In this document: positions 26,619 to 36,544 of the stretch, piece by piece
Numbering within the stretch: the first letter of the stretch is position 1
Layout of the letters: the number at the start of each line of letters is the position of its first letter
Assembly: GCF_000527095.1 (NCBI RefSeq)
Contig: NZ_AZUN01000001.1
Location: forward strand, 992,001-1,056,000
DNA from: Methylomicrobium lacus LW14
GTDB taxonomy: Bacteria > Pseudomonadota > Gammaproteobacteria > Methylococcales > Methylomonadaceae
Direction of reading: 5' to 3'
DNA length: 64,000 nt
The notes under the pieces: generated by a model
Databases searched by the model: none
What the model was told of the DNA's origin: nothing
The model's input: only the letters and a program-made list of their open reading frames with translations
Program-made: the position numbers and the translations under genes

Positions 26619-27197
26619 TTGAGCTCGATATTCGACCAAATTATGCAAGCGAACCTAGGCTACAGCGCCACATTCGACAAAGGCGATTTGCCGATGCCGC
26701 CGGGCCGCGGTTTTGCCATTTTGACCTGCATGGACGCCCGCCTCGACCCGGCCAAATATGCCGGACTGTCCGAAGGCGACGCTCACGTGATCCGCAATGC
26801 CGGCGGCCGCGCCAGTGACGACGCGATCCGTTCGCTGGTGGTCTCCTACAAACTGCTGGGCACCCGCGAATGGTTCGTGATCCATCACACCGATTGCGGC
26901 ATGGAAACCTTCACCAACGAGATCATGAGCGATCTGTTGAGTAAAAGCCTTAAAACCGCCAGCATCGACGCCGGCGGCTGGAGCGATTGCGGCGAAGGCC
27001 CGGGTTGTTGCGAAGGCAAGTACATCAATTGGATGACCATTAAAGACCAGATGGAGAGCGTTCTCGAAGATGTGGTACGAATCAAGTCTCATCCGCTGGT
27101 GCCGGCGGATATTCCCGTTTACGGTTTTATATACGACGTCAAATCCGGACGCTTGCTTGAAGTCCCCGCCGCCACCGAACTCGGGCGAGCCAGCTGA
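26619..27197 (+). CDS. Beta-class carbonic anhydrase
   Basis: A 192-residue protein with the zinc ligands of beta carbonic anhydrases: Cys and Asp in CMDARLDP and His and Cys in HHTDCGME. It would interconvert CO2 and bicarbonate in the cytoplasm. The start appears to be TTG at 26619, after CGGGAG; no better ATG exists before the conserved part. A cysteine-rich insertion, CGEGPGCCEGK, lies before the C-terminal third. The stop overlaps the SDR start by one base. Confidence 0.85.
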   Translation: MSSIFDQIMQANLGYSATFDKGDLPMPPGRGFAILTCMDARLDPAKYAGLSEGDAHVIRNAGGRASDDAIRSLVVSYKLLGTREWFVIHHTDCGMETFTNEIMSDLLSKSLKTASIDAGGWSDCGEGPGCCEGKYINWMTIKDQMESVLEDVVRIKSHPLVPADIPVYGFIYDVKSGRLLEVPAATELGRAS

Positions 27198-27931
27198 TGA
27201 CCACGGGCAAAGTGGCGCTGGTGCTGGGTGTCGGCCCGCTACAGGGCCTCGGCGCGGCGTTGGCTCGGCGCTTCGCGGCCGAAGGCCTACAGGTTTTTAT
27301 CGCTGGGCGCAGCTTGGAGAAACTGGCTTTGGTCGCGGACGCCATCGCCGAATTTGGCGGCGCGGCATGTCCGGTCATCGCTGATGCGACCGTCGAGACT
27401 GAGGTACAGAGGTTATTCGAGATGGCGACCGCGGACGGTCGGATTTTGGAAATCGCCGCCTACAATGTCGACAGCAATATTCCCGCCCCCTTGCTGGACA
27501 CCGATGTCGACACTTTTACCACCTTGTGGCGGCAAAACTGCCTCGGCGCTTTTCTGTTCGGCCGCGAAGCCGTCAAACACATGCTGCCGCCACAGCGCGG
27601 CACGCTGTTTTTCACCGGCGCGACCGGGTCGTTGCGGGCCAAACCGCCATTCACGGCATTCGCCGCCGCCAAGGCCGGCGTGCGCGCGTTGGCGCAAGGC
27701 ATGGCGCGGGAATTCGGGCCGCAAGGCATTCATGTGGTGCATGCGGTGATCGACGGCGTGATAGACGGCGACCGGGCGCGCGGCCAATTCCCGGAGTTTG
27801 TCGCCGCGAAAGGACAGGAGGGCCTGCTGCAACCGGATGCGATTGCCGAAACTTATTGGCAACTGCACCGTCAACATCCGAGTGCCTGGACCCACGAAAT
27901 CGATCTGCGTCCATTCAAGGAGCCATTTTGA
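27197..27931 (+). CDS. Short-chain dehydrogenase/reductase lacking the usual Tyr
   Basis: A 244-residue SDR with the nucleotide-binding start LVLGVGPLQGLGAAL and a typical length. Where the catalytic YxxxK is expected, the sequence reads FAAAK (in PPFTAFAAAKAGVRAL), so the Tyr is replaced by Phe. A subgroup of SDR proteins with this change exists and may not be a classical oxidoreductase. The substrate is unknown. It is the third gene of the sigma-54 operon. Confidence 0.8.
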   Translation: MTTGKVALVLGVGPLQGLGAALARRFAAEGLQVFIAGRSLEKLALVADAIAEFGGAACPVIADATVETEVQRLFEMATADGRILEIAAYNVDSNIPAPLLDTDVDTFTTLWRQNCLGAFLFGREAVKHMLPPQRGTLFFTGATGSLRAKPPFTAFAAAKAGVRALAQGMAREFGPQGIHVVHAVIDGVIDGDRARGQFPEFVAAKGQEGLLQPDAIAETYWQLHRQHPSAWTHEIDLRPFKEPF

Positions 27932-27940
27932 TGAATACAA

Positions 27941-29185
27941 TCAATCCACCGTTTCGGTCCACCGGCAGCGATCCTTGACCAGCTTGTCGGTTTTTTGATT
28001 GCCGATGCCTTTCGCAATCAGCGTAATCACACGATCGTCGGTATCGTAGCCGACATGCGCATCCAAAGGATTGGCGAGTTTGCCGAGACCGAAAGCGTCA
28101 AAAATGGTCGCGACATTGATATTGATATTGGTCACGTCGATGCAAAGCCTCGAGTCCAGGTATTTTTCGACAAAACCGTGCGGAATCGCATAACTCAGTA
28201 AATCATTCGGATCGCTGAACGCGATGATCGGTGTTTTGGTCAGCAAGCGCTCCTGAAATTTCTCGCCCGAGGCATCACAATAGGCGTGTTTTTGGTTCGC
28301 GACGTCCGGCAATTTACGGCCCAATTGCAGCATCGGCAGCTGGTTCGACATCATGTAGATCGGAATCTCCTTGTTTTTCAAGGCCTCCCGAAAGCCGACA
28401 TCGCGCTCGTTGATCAAGGAAGCGATGCGCTGCATGCCGTCGATGGTGATGCGGCTGCCGAGGCTGTGCGAAATAACGGCGTATTCATCAGTACGTACAT
28501 TTTGGGCCAGTTCGACATCATTAAACGAGCAGGACTGCTGGACATCGTCCGGCAAACTGTCCCAGCCGTTGCGGGCCATCCAGCAGAAGGCCTGGGCGAA
28601 AGACACCAGAATGTCTTCCCGGCTCTCGCCAAGATAAATGATCGGATCGGGGCCGGTGTCGTTCGAAAACTTTTTCAACAGATCGTTGATTTCCGCGCGC
28701 CGAAACGAATATTCGCCGGAATTGTCGTATGCCAGCACTTCTTTTTGTGCCGCGGTGATCTTCGACCAGGTCAATTCATAAAACAGTAACTCATTTTTTC
28801 TATCCTTACTGAGCAAACGGTGGATGCGCAAATTGCCGAGATTTTTGCTGGCATCGGCCCGGCTGGTCAGCGTGATGTTTTTCGGATGCGCGGACTGGGC
28901 GGTCAGGTCGAGCTTTTGCGCGAGCTTTTCCAGAAACTGCGTTGCATAGCCCGGCAGATGATCGCCGACGCCATGCACCATCAGCACCTTCATTTTTCCC
29001 TGTGAATTGTTGAGGTGCGGCAATAGCCCTGCAAACGGCTTGCCCCAGATTTCGCAGACGCGGGTATCGACTGACTCCTGTTTTTCCAGAAAAGCCTCGA
29101 CCATGCCCTTCCCCAGGCTGGCGGCGCAACCGCTCAGTAAAATTGCGCTGCAAGGTAAAATGAGGATGTTCAATAATCGTTTCAT
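27941..29185 (-). CDS. Lipoprotein with alpha/beta-hydrolase features
   Basis: A 414-residue protein with a lipoprotein signal peptide and lipobox LLSGC (Cys20), so it is probably anchored in a membrane facing the periplasm. The segment VLMVHGVGDH and the nucleophile-like SHSLGS (near residue 245) suggest an alpha/beta-hydrolase. The rest is not recognised. It is divergent from the TolC-like gene and meets the SDR gene tail to tail. Confidence 0.7.
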   Translation of the reverse strand: MKRLLNILILPCSAILLSGCAASLGKGMVEAFLEKQESVDTRVCEIWGKPFAGLLPHLNNSQGKMKVLMVHGVGDHLPGYATQFLEKLAQKLDLTAQSAHPKNITLTSRADASKNLGNLRIHRLLSKDRKNELLFYELTWSKITAAQKEVLAYDNSGEYSFRRAEINDLLKKFSNDTGPDPIIYLGESREDILVSFAQAFCWMARNGWDSLPDDVQQSCSFNDVELAQNVRTDEYAVISHSLGSRITIDGMQRIASLINERDVGFREALKNKEIPIYMMSNQLPMLQLGRKLPDVANQKHAYCDASGEKFQERLLTKTPIIAFSDPNDLLSYAIPHGFVEKYLDSRLCIDVTNININVATIFDAFGLGKLANPLDAHVGYDTDDRVITLIAKGIGNQKTDKLVKDRCRWTETVD

Positions 29186-29276
29186 CGGTTATAGTGGTGG
29201 CGATAAGGAAGGCAGAAATACTATCACTTAGCCCTTAAAATTGATACGGAACTCAACTGTTGAGTTATACAGGATT

Positions 29277-30680
29277 ATGATCAGGCACTTCGCTAATCGG
29301 TTAACAGGATTGATTGTTGTATTTTTATTCGGTATCCCGCCTCTCCAGGCTCAGAACCTCTCCGAAATTTTTGATCTTGCTCTGCAGAACGATCCGAATC
29401 TGAAAAAGGTGGAAGCCGAAAGGTTGGCTCACGGTGAGTCGAAAGACCAGAGTCTGGCCCGATTTCTTCCGGTCGTCTCGGCGACAGCCAAATCGACTAA
29501 AGAATTTCTGCACAATCAAAAGGCGAAAGCGGCTATCATCCCTTCCGGCAATATCAAAATTCCCGCCTTCAATTTAGCGGGCAATCTGGTCGACCAGGAT
29601 TACTGGAGCCATACCTTCGATTTGAATATTACCCAACCCGTATTCCATTGGGATCACTGGGTGCAATTGAGCCAATCCGACAATGTGATTGCGCAGGCCG
29701 AAGCCAATTTGGCTGCCGAAATCCAAAATCTGTTGCTGAAAACGACGACCGCTTATTTCGATATCTTGTCGGCCCGGGATAATCTGGAGTTTACGATGTC
29801 CGAAAAAGAAGCGATCGCGCGGCAACTCGACCAGGCCAAACAACGCTTCGAGGTCGGCATCATTCCGATTACCGATGTGAATGAGGCGCAGGCGGCATTC
29901 GATCAAGCCTATGCGAATGAAATAGAAGCGGCGAACCTGCTCGACAACACCAATGAAGCCTTGAAGGAGATCATCGGCGACCACGATGTCGTGCTCGACC
30001 TGCTGGGCGAGGAGCTGCCGCTGAAAAAACCCGAGCCCGCCGATATCGACCAATGGAGCGATAGCGCGGAAGCGAGTAATCTCGGCGTGATCGCCGCTTA
30101 CAATCAGGCCGAAGCGGCGCGCAAGTCGATCGAGATTCAACGTAGCGACCATCTGCCGCAATTGGATATTGTCGCATCCTACGAGAAATCGGACGTGAAC
30201 AGTTCGTTTGGTTTTCGCGGGGAAAATGAGAGTGTCGGCATGCGCTTGAACGTGCCTTTGTTTGAGGGAGGCGCGGTCAATTCACGGACGCGGCAGGCGC
30301 AATATGAATACGATGCCGCCAAGGAAAACCTGAATGCGGTCAAACGTTCGACCACCCGCCAGGTCAAGGACGCCTATCGCGGCGTGGTCAGCAACATCAG
30401 CCGCGTGGAGGCCCTCAAAACCGCGGTCGCCTCATCGGAAGCCTCGCTGGAAGCGTCCCAGGCGGGCCTTGAAGTCGGCACGCGCACGATGGTCGAAGTG
30501 TTGAGCGAACAAAGGAATCTGTACAGAGCCAAACGCGACTTTTCCAGGGCGCGTTATGATTATTTGATCAACAGCATCAAATTGAAACAATTAGCCAGCA
30601 ATTTGACCCGTGAAGATCTGGTTCAAATCACCCGTTTGTTGCTGCCAGCACAAGCGCCGGCGCAAAAAACCGCACCGTAA
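29277..30680 (+). CDS. TolC-family outer membrane protein
   Basis: A 467-residue outer membrane efflux channel of the TolC family. A signal peptide precedes QAQNLSEIFDLALQNDPNLK, and the coiled-coil repeats are visible twice, e.g. LDQAKQRFEVGIIPITDVNEA and the matching late repeat LEASQAGLEVGTRTMVEVL. The start is ATG 29277; the frame extends to 29241 without a better signal. No inner-membrane pump is adjacent, so its partner is elsewhere. Confidence 0.9.
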   Translation: MIRHFANRLTGLIVVFLFGIPPLQAQNLSEIFDLALQNDPNLKKVEAERLAHGESKDQSLARFLPVVSATAKSTKEFLHNQKAKAAIIPSGNIKIPAFNLAGNLVDQDYWSHTFDLNITQPVFHWDHWVQLSQSDNVIAQAEANLAAEIQNLLLKTTTAYFDILSARDNLEFTMSEKEAIARQLDQAKQRFEVGIIPITDVNEAQAAFDQAYANEIEAANLLDNTNEALKEIIGDHDVVLDLLGEELPLKKPEPADIDQWSDSAEASNLGVIAAYNQAEAARKSIEIQRSDHLPQLDIVASYEKSDVNSSFGFRGENESVGMRLNVPLFEGGAVNSRTRQAQYEYDAAKENLNAVKRSTTRQVKDAYRGVVSNISRVEALKTAVASSEASLEASQAGLEVGTRTMVEVLSEQRNLYRAKRDFSRARYDYLINSIKLKQLASNLTREDLVQITRLLLPAQAPAQKTAP

Positions 30681-30683
30681 TCA

Positions 30684-31709
30684 TCAAGCAATCTGCAAGA
30701 CCTTCGCGCCGCGAATGTTGCCGGTCTTCAACTCGACCAGCGCCCGGTTCGCATCGCTCAACGGGTATAACTGAACTTCCGGCTGCATCCGCATGGCCGC
30801 CGCGAGCTCCAGAAACTCGCTCACATCGCGGCGGGTGAGGTTGGCGACGCTTTTGATTTCTTTTTCAAGCCACAAGTGCTTCGGATAGTCCAGTTCCAGC
30901 AATTTGTGCTGGTCGTCCTCCTTCCGAATCGCATTGATCACCAACCGCCCGCCGGCTTCGAGATTCGCCAAGGCGTGCACGATCGGCGCCCAGGCCGGCG
31001 TGGTGTCGATGATCGCATCCAGCTTGTGCGGCGCCAGTTGATCACTCTCTCCGGCCCATGCCGCCCCCAGTTCGAGCGCAAAACGCCGTTCCTCGCCGCT
31101 GCGGGCAAACACATAGACTTCGCTGTTGGGGAATTGGTGACGCGCCATCTTCAGCACCAGATGGCCGGAGGCGCCGAATCCGGTCAGGCCGAGACGCGCG
31201 CCGTCCTGAAGTTCGGTCAAGCGCAACGCGCGGTAACCGATGGCGCCTGCGCACAACAAGGGCGCGGCCTCCGCGTCGCTAAACGCCGAGGGTATCGGAT
31301 AAACGAAATGCTCCGGAACAGTCATCAGTTCGGCATAACCGCCGTTGGCATCCCGGCCGGTGGCGATAAAGTCGGCACACAGATTTTCGTTACCCGCAAG
31401 ACAAAACTTGCAGCGGCCGCAGGCCGAAAAGATCCATGCCACCCCTACTCTGTCGCCGAGTTTAACCGAAGTGACTCGATCGCCGATTGCAACGACCCGC
31501 CCGACCACTTGATGCCCCGGAATCACCGGCAAGCGTGGCGGCGGTGTCCGTCCTTCGATTTCATCGAGCTCGGTATGGCATACGCCGCAGACCGAGACTT
31601 GAATCAACACGCCGTGATCGTCAGGCACCGGAGCCGGCATATCGAGCAACGCGAGCGGACGCGGGTTGTCGGCCAGCTTGCTAAGGTGGGTTAAGACCAT
31701 CGCTTTCAT
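30684..31709 (-). CDS. Zinc-dependent alcohol dehydrogenase
   Basis: A 341-residue medium-chain dehydrogenase of the propanol-preferring (AdhA/AdhP) type. The catalytic zinc motif is CGVCHTELDEIEGRTPPPRLP; the structural zinc cluster is CGRCKFCLAGNENLC, and the Rossmann part begins LGLTGFGASGHL. It would oxidise alcohols or reduce aldehydes with NAD(P). It lies next to a convergent TolC-like gene and upstream of hsp20, without clear operon ties. Confidence 0.9.
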   Translation of the reverse strand: MKAMVLTHLSKLADNPRPLALLDMPAPVPDDHGVLIQVSVCGVCHTELDEIEGRTPPPRLPVIPGHQVVGRVVAIGDRVTSVKLGDRVGVAWIFSACGRCKFCLAGNENLCADFIATGRDANGGYAELMTVPEHFVYPIPSAFSDAEAAPLLCAGAIGYRALRLTELQDGARLGLTGFGASGHLVLKMARHQFPNSEVYVFARSGEERRFALELGAAWAGESDQLAPHKLDAIIDTTPAWAPIVHALANLEAGGRLVINAIRKEDDQHKLLELDYPKHLWLEKEIKSVANLTRRDVSEFLELAAAMRMQPEVQLYPLSDANRALVELKTGNIRGAKVLQIA

Positions 31710-31756
31710 GAGCGATAATGCCAGCCGCCGGCAGAGGCCAGCGATTGATCCGTCGA

Positions 31757-32278
31757 TTATTTGATCTCGATACTCTTCCGCTTGGTCTTTTCCAGCTTGG
31801 GCAGCACGATTTCGAGTATGCCGTCCTTGAACGAAGCCTTCGCCTTATCCGAATCGACCTGCGCCGGCAGCGTCAAGGTTCTTTGGAATTCGCCGCGGCT
31901 GATCTCGCGCCGGTAATATTCGCCGCTTTCCTTCTTTTCTTCCTTCTTGGTGGACGCCTTGATCGTGACCGTTTGATTGCTCAGCGTCACGTCGAGATCC
32001 TCTTTTTTGACGCCGGGCAGCGCCGCATGAATTTTGACTTCAAACTCGCTCTCGATGATATCGACCTTCGGCATCTCGATGCCCGCAGAAAAATGCATCG
32101 CCGGAAAGCGCGGAAATTTGGCATCCAAAGGATGCAGCCAGCGCCGCGACAACATGTCGTCGAACCAGCGGTCCAGATCGTCAAAAGGCATTAAGCCGCG
32201 CGCGCTTTCACTATCGGATGCCTTGCTGACAATGTCTTTGCTTGCTTTATTTTCTTTGTTTTCTTTTGCTTCTTTCAT
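31757..32278 (-). CDS. Hsp20 small heat shock protein
   Basis: A 173-residue chaperone with a central alpha-crystallin domain (about residues 70-160): VKIHAALPGVKKEDLDVTL, then GEFQRTLTLPAQVD and the GILEIVLPK strand. An N-terminal Lys/Ser-rich extension of about 35 residues is present. It holds unfolded proteins under heat or other stress. No sigma-32-type promoter was picked with confidence upstream. Confidence 0.9.
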   Translation of the reverse strand: MKEAKENKENKASKDIVSKASDSESARGLMPFDDLDRWFDDMLSRRWLHPLDAKFPRFPAMHFSAGIEMPKVDIIESEFEVKIHAALPGVKKEDLDVTLSNQTVTIKASTKKEEKKESGEYYRREISRGEFQRTLTLPAQVDSDKAKASFKDGILEIVLPKLEKTKRKSIEIK

Positions 32279-32424
32279 AGCCTTTCTCCGATCCTAAAGA
32301 TAATGAACCCACCTGCCCGAAAAAAGCCGATCGTCCGGTTAATCAAAAACCAATGGACAGCCGAATTTTTATAACGGTAAAGTAGCCTATTCCGCCGCAC
32401 AATCCTATTCGTATAACTACCTAA

Positions 32425-34002
32425 ATGACCTTGATCAAAACCGAGCCGACACCGATGAATCCCGGATCAACGCTGATTCAACACTTGCTGTCGCCGAATA
32501 GGTATCCGCATCCAGTTACCGCCGTGCGCTTGATCGAAACCCATATTTCCTGGGTGCTGCTGACCGGCGACTTTGCATACAAAATCAAAAAGCCGGTCAA
32601 CTTCGGCTTTCTGGACTTTTCGACGCTGGAACTGCGCCGCCAATATTGTCATGAAGAGCTGCGCCTGAACCGTCGGCTGGCCGAGGACTGGTATTTGGGC
32701 GTCGTAGCGATCACCGGCTCGCTTGAACAGCCCCGTATCGAGGGTACCGGAGAGGCGATCGAATACGCGGTCAAGATGCGGCAATTTCCGACCGGACTGA
32801 CCTTGAAGGACCGGGTCAAAAGCGGGCAAGTCGATCGTGCCGAAATCGATCAGATTACCGACCTGCTCGCCGATTTTCATGCGCATATCGCGAAGGCCGA
32901 GGCAGATTCGCCTTATGGCGGCAGTCCGTGCATCAGGCACTGGTTCGAGGAAAACTTCGCGCATCTGCGTCTCCGGCTGAAGGACGAACGTCAACGGGAA
33001 CAAATACGAACTATCGAAGACTGGGGACAGGCCGAATGGCAGTTGAAAGCCGGCCTGATGGAAGACCGCAAAGGCGCAGGCTGCGTGCGGGAATGCCACG
33101 GCGACATGCACCTCGGCAACATGACCTCGATCGACGGTCAAATTATCCTGTTCGACTGCATCGAATTCAATCCGATGCTGCGCTGGATCGACGTGGTCAG
33201 CGAAGTGGCTTTCCTGATCATCGATTTGCTGCACTTCAACCTCGACGCCCTCGCCTACCGTTTTCTGAACCGTTATCTGCAACATACCGGAGATTATCAG
33301 GGCGTGGCGCTGCTGCGCTACTATCTGGTTTACCGGGCCTTGGTGCTGGCCAAGGTCAGTTTGCTGCGTTCCGAGCAGCAGCTCGATCCGGCGTGCCTGG
33401 AACAGAATCTCGCCGAATACCGTGTTTACGCCAATCTGGCCGAACGTTTTACCCAGCCTTCCAAGCCGATGCTGTTGATCACGCACGGGTTTTCCGGTTC
33501 CGGCAAGTCTTATCACGCCGGCCAACTGGCCGAACGGATCGGCGCGGTGCAGCTACGCTCGGACATCGAACGCAAGCGGCTTTACGGTTTCGGCGCCGAG
33601 CAAGGCACCGGCAGTGCGACCGGCGGCGGCATCTACAGCGCGGAGGCGACGCAACTCACCTACGACCGGCTCGCCGCCGAGGCGAAAACCGTGCTCGAAG
33701 CCGGTTTTTCGGTGATCGTCGATGCGACCTTTTTGAAAACCGCGCAGCGCGGGCAATTTAGGCAACTGGCAAGCGCATGCGGCGTTCCGTTTCGGATTCT
33801 GGATTTTCAGGCGGCCGACTCGGTATTGATGCAGCGCATTTTGCAGCGGCAACATCAGGATGCTTCCGAAGCGACGCTCGCCGTTTTGCAGCGGCAGCAG
33901 CAAATCGCCGAGGCCTTACGTCCGGAAGAGCAGACGCATGCGATCACGATCGATTCCGAAAACGATCAGGCAATCGCCTGGGCGTTTTCTCAGTTGGCCT
34001 AG
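32425..34002 (+). CDS. Two-domain protein: APH-like kinase plus P-loop kinase
   Basis: A 525-residue protein. The N-terminal half (about 20-340) resembles aminoglycoside phosphotransferase-like folds, with ECHGDMHLGNM and LFDCIEFNPMLRWID as the kinase loops. The C-terminal half is a gluconokinase-type P-loop ATPase with THGFSGSGKSYHAG as Walker A near residue 355. Such fusions are annotated in many bacteria without a proven substrate. The ATG at 32425 is used; an ATG 30 bases further in is also possible. Confidence 0.8.
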   Translation: MTLIKTEPTPMNPGSTLIQHLLSPNRYPHPVTAVRLIETHISWVLLTGDFAYKIKKPVNFGFLDFSTLELRRQYCHEELRLNRRLAEDWYLGVVAITGSLEQPRIEGTGEAIEYAVKMRQFPTGLTLKDRVKSGQVDRAEIDQITDLLADFHAHIAKAEADSPYGGSPCIRHWFEENFAHLRLRLKDERQREQIRTIEDWGQAEWQLKAGLMEDRKGAGCVRECHGDMHLGNMTSIDGQIILFDCIEFNPMLRWIDVVSEVAFLIIDLLHFNLDALAYRFLNRYLQHTGDYQGVALLRYYLVYRALVLAKVSLLRSEQQLDPACLEQNLAEYRVYANLAERFTQPSKPMLLITHGFSGSGKSYHAGQLAERIGAVQLRSDIERKRLYGFGAEQGTGSATGGGIYSAEATQLTYDRLAAEAKTVLEAGFSVIVDATFLKTAQRGQFRQLASACGVPFRILDFQAADSVLMQRILQRQHQDASEATLAVLQRQQQIAEALRPEEQTHAITIDSENDQAIAWAFSQLA

Positions 34003-34237
34003 CCAGCAGAGATTTGGAGAGCGTTTATTTCCTGAAATTTAATCATCAAAAAAACACAGCCGGATCATTCATTTAACATAGTTCAATAAAATTCAACGGC
34101 ATTTAATTGGCTCAAGACCTGATAAATGCTATCGGTATCAGTAGGTTCCGTGTAAGATAAAAGTATCACAAATCGTATTGAAAATCCGAGTATATCAGTC
34201 GGTTTATCTCTTTCCAACCCTCTTGAGGCAGCAACTT

Positions 34238-34390
34238 ATGAGTCAGTTAAGCGAAGAAGAGCGACAAAAAATTCTGACCAGTTCACCGGTCGGCACCTGG
34301 GCCTTGATGCTGAGTGTCGGCGGCGCGATGGCGCTGGCCTGGCTGTTCATGTATTACGGCGTGTTTCTGCCGCGCGGCCCGATCGGTTAA
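34238..34390 (+). CDS. Small cytochrome oxidase subunit (2A-like)
   Basis: A 50-residue protein with one hydrophobic helix (about 20-45, ALMLSVGGAMALAWLFMYYG), placed directly before subunit II of a ba3-type oxidase. The position and form match the 2A subunit of B-family oxidases. The start is ATG 34238; the longer frame to 34178 gives an unlikely leader. Confidence 0.7.
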   Translation: MSQLSEEERQKILTSSPVGTWALMLSVGGAMALAWLFMYYGVFLPRGPIG

Positions 34391-34399
34391 GGGGGCGGT

Positions 34400-34927
34400 A
34401 TGCATATCGATCCACTGGAAAAAAAATGGGCGGCGATTGCGCTCGGGATTGCAGGGCTCTTTGTGACGGTGATTCTGTCCTCGGCGCTTTTTCACGGCAT
34501 TCATGCGCCGAGTCATGTCGAACCGATCGACTCCGCCTCCCTGCACTTGAGCGGCGAGTTTGCCGAGGACAAGCTGGGTATCGAAGAAGACGCCGCCGGC
34601 AATATCACGGTACGCATCGTCGCGGGGCGCTACGGCTTTTATCCGCAGGACATCGTGTTGCCGACCGATACGCCGTTGACCTTTCGGATGGTCAGCCAGG
34701 ACGTGATTCACGGCGTGCACGTCCCGATGACGAATATGAGCACGATGATCGTGCCGGGCTATGTCGCCGAGGTCAAGACCGAACTGCATCATGCGGGCGC
34801 CTACCCCTTGCTCTGTAACGAATATTGCGGCATGGGCCATGCGCACATGTGGAACAATATCAAGGTGATCGGCAAAGAGCAGTGGGATGCGCTCAAACAT
34901 CCACAAGGAGACGCGAGCCATGAATAA
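34400..34927 (+). CDS. Cytochrome c oxidase subunit II (ba3-type)
   Basis: A 175-residue subunit with one N-terminal membrane anchor and a periplasmic CuA domain. The CuA ligands are visible: His in HGVHVPMTNM, then CNEYCGMGHAHM. The short length is typical of B-family (ba3) oxidases. It accepts electrons from a cytochrome c, probably the dihaem protein two genes downstream. The stop overlaps the start of subunit I by eight bases. Confidence 0.9.
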   Translation: MHIDPLEKKWAAIALGIAGLFVTVILSSALFHGIHAPSHVEPIDSASLHLSGEFAEDKLGIEEDAAGNITVRIVAGRYGFYPQDIVLPTDTPLTFRMVSQDVIHGVHVPMTNMSTMIVPGYVAEVKTELHHAGAYPLLCNEYCGMGHAHMWNNIKVIGKEQWDALKHPQGDASHE

Positions 34928-36542
34928 TACGACTGAAAAAACACTGGCGCTGTCCCATTTCTGGGTCGCCTTCGGCGCCTTCGCGCTGGCCTGCCTGATG
35001 GGCATCTATCAGGTGATCGAGCGCTCAGGCTTCATCGGCTGGATTCAATCGCGCGAAGTCTATTACGCCTCGACCAGTACGCACGGAGTGTTGATGGCGT
35101 TCGTGCTGACCACGTTTTTCATCATGGGCTTCGGCTACTATGTCGCGACCACCACGCTGAAACTGCCGGTCTGGAACAAGACCTTCGCCTGGGCCGGTTT
35201 CTGGGTCTCACTGTCCGGCGTCGTGTTGGCCGCCCTGCCCTTATTAACCGGCGCGGCTTCGGTGCTGTACACGTTCTATCCGCCGGTGCAGGCGCATGTG
35301 CTGTTCTATATCGGCGCGACACTCTTAGTCGTCGGCTCCTGGTTCTGGTGCGTGTCGATGATCGTGATGTACATGCAGTGGAAAAAAGCCAATCCGGATG
35401 ATCCGGTGCCGCTCGCGATGTTTGCGACCGCCGCGAATACGATCCTCTGGCTGTGGACCAGCGCCGGAGTCGCGGCCGAAATGTTGTTCCAGTTGATCCC
35501 CTGGGCGCTCGGCTGGGTCGATACGATCGATGCCGGCCTCGCGCGCACGCTGTTCGCCTGGACTTTGCATCCGATCGTGTATTTTTGGCTGATTCCGGCC
35601 TATATCGCGTTTTACTGCCTGGTCCCCAAACAGGCGGGTGGCTATGTGTTCAGCGACGAGTTGGCGCGGGCCTCGTTCATTCTGCTGGTCGTGTTCAGCT
35701 TGCCGATCGGCTTTCACCATTTATACATGGACCCGGAACAAGCCAGCGGCTGGAAGCTGCTGCATATGGTCGGCACCTTCGTGGTAACCTTGCCGACCTT
35801 CATCACCGGCTTCACGGTAATTGCTTCCTTGGAAATCGCCGGGCGTCTGAATGGCGGCAAGGGTCTGTTCGGCTGGATCGGCGCATTACCGTGGACCAAT
35901 CATTTGGTGCTGGCGATCATTCTGGCTCTATTGATGCTGATCCTCGGCGGCTTCGGCGGCCTGATCAACGCCAGCTATGCGATGAACGCGATGATTCATA
36001 ATACCGCCTGGGTTCCGGGACACTTCCACCTGATTTTCGGCGGCACCACGATCATCATGTATTTCGGGATTGCCTATTATTTCTGGCCGGTATTGACCGG
36101 AAGGCCGCTGTTTTCGAACAATCTGGCGTTAATCCAGCTGTGGACCTGGTTCATCGGCATGGTGATCCTGACCACCCCCTGGCACATCCTCGGCCTGCTC
36201 GGCCAGCCGCGGCGGATCGACAGCGTCCATTACAACAATTTGCTGACCTTGTCCTGGGAGCCTTACGAAATCACGATGATCTTCGGCGGCCTGATCCTGG
36301 TCGGATCGGCGGGTCTGTTGATCTATAACCTCGCGAAGACACAGTTTCACGTGACCGAGACCTATGAAGGCGAAGTCGAATACGCGGAGCCTATCCATCC
36401 GGTCAAAGCGCTTCCAGCCTACCTGAACAGCTTTGCGATGTGGAACTGGGTGATTGGCGCGTTCATGCTGTTCGCGTTCGGATATCCGGTCGCGCAGTTC
36501 TTTTTGATGAAAACCTACGGTTCCAGCCCTTGGGGATACTGA
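34920..36542 (+). CDS. Cytochrome c oxidase subunit I (ba3-type)
   Basis: A 540-residue catalytic subunit with about 13 helices. Features of the haem-copper centre are visible: the TLHPIVYFWLIPAYIAFY segment with the His-Tyr pair, HH in GFHHLYMDPE as CuB ligands, and HFHLIFGG for the haem ligands. The lack of the A-family glutamate motif and the short subunit II place it in the B family, known for high oxygen affinity. The start is ATG 34920, behind AAGGAG; the frame open to 34887 only overlaps subunit II. Confidence 0.92.
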   Translation: MNNTTEKTLALSHFWVAFGAFALACLMGIYQVIERSGFIGWIQSREVYYASTSTHGVLMAFVLTTFFIMGFGYYVATTTLKLPVWNKTFAWAGFWVSLSGVVLAALPLLTGAASVLYTFYPPVQAHVLFYIGATLLVVGSWFWCVSMIVMYMQWKKANPDDPVPLAMFATAANTILWLWTSAGVAAEMLFQLIPWALGWVDTIDAGLARTLFAWTLHPIVYFWLIPAYIAFYCLVPKQAGGYVFSDELARASFILLVVFSLPIGFHHLYMDPEQASGWKLLHMVGTFVVTLPTFITGFTVIASLEIAGRLNGGKGLFGWIGALPWTNHLVLAIILALLMLILGGFGGLINASYAMNAMIHNTAWVPGHFHLIFGGTTIIMYFGIAYYFWPVLTGRPLFSNNLALIQLWTWFIGMVILTTPWHILGLLGQPRRIDSVHYNNLLTLSWEPYEITMIFGGLILVGSAGLLIYNLAKTQFHVTETYEGEVEYAEPIHPVKALPAYLNSFAMWNWVIGAFMLFAFGYPVAQFFLMKTYGSSPWGY

Positions 36543-36544
36543 GT

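Noticed and set aside
27931..27978. 16-codon frame (MNTINPPFR) after the SDR gene
   Set aside because: Resembles the start of MetE-like proteins but is too short to separate from chance.
32467..33525. Long minus-strand frame opposite the kinase-like gene
   Set aside because: The plus-strand protein has kinase and P-loop motifs; the opposite frame does not resemble a protein.
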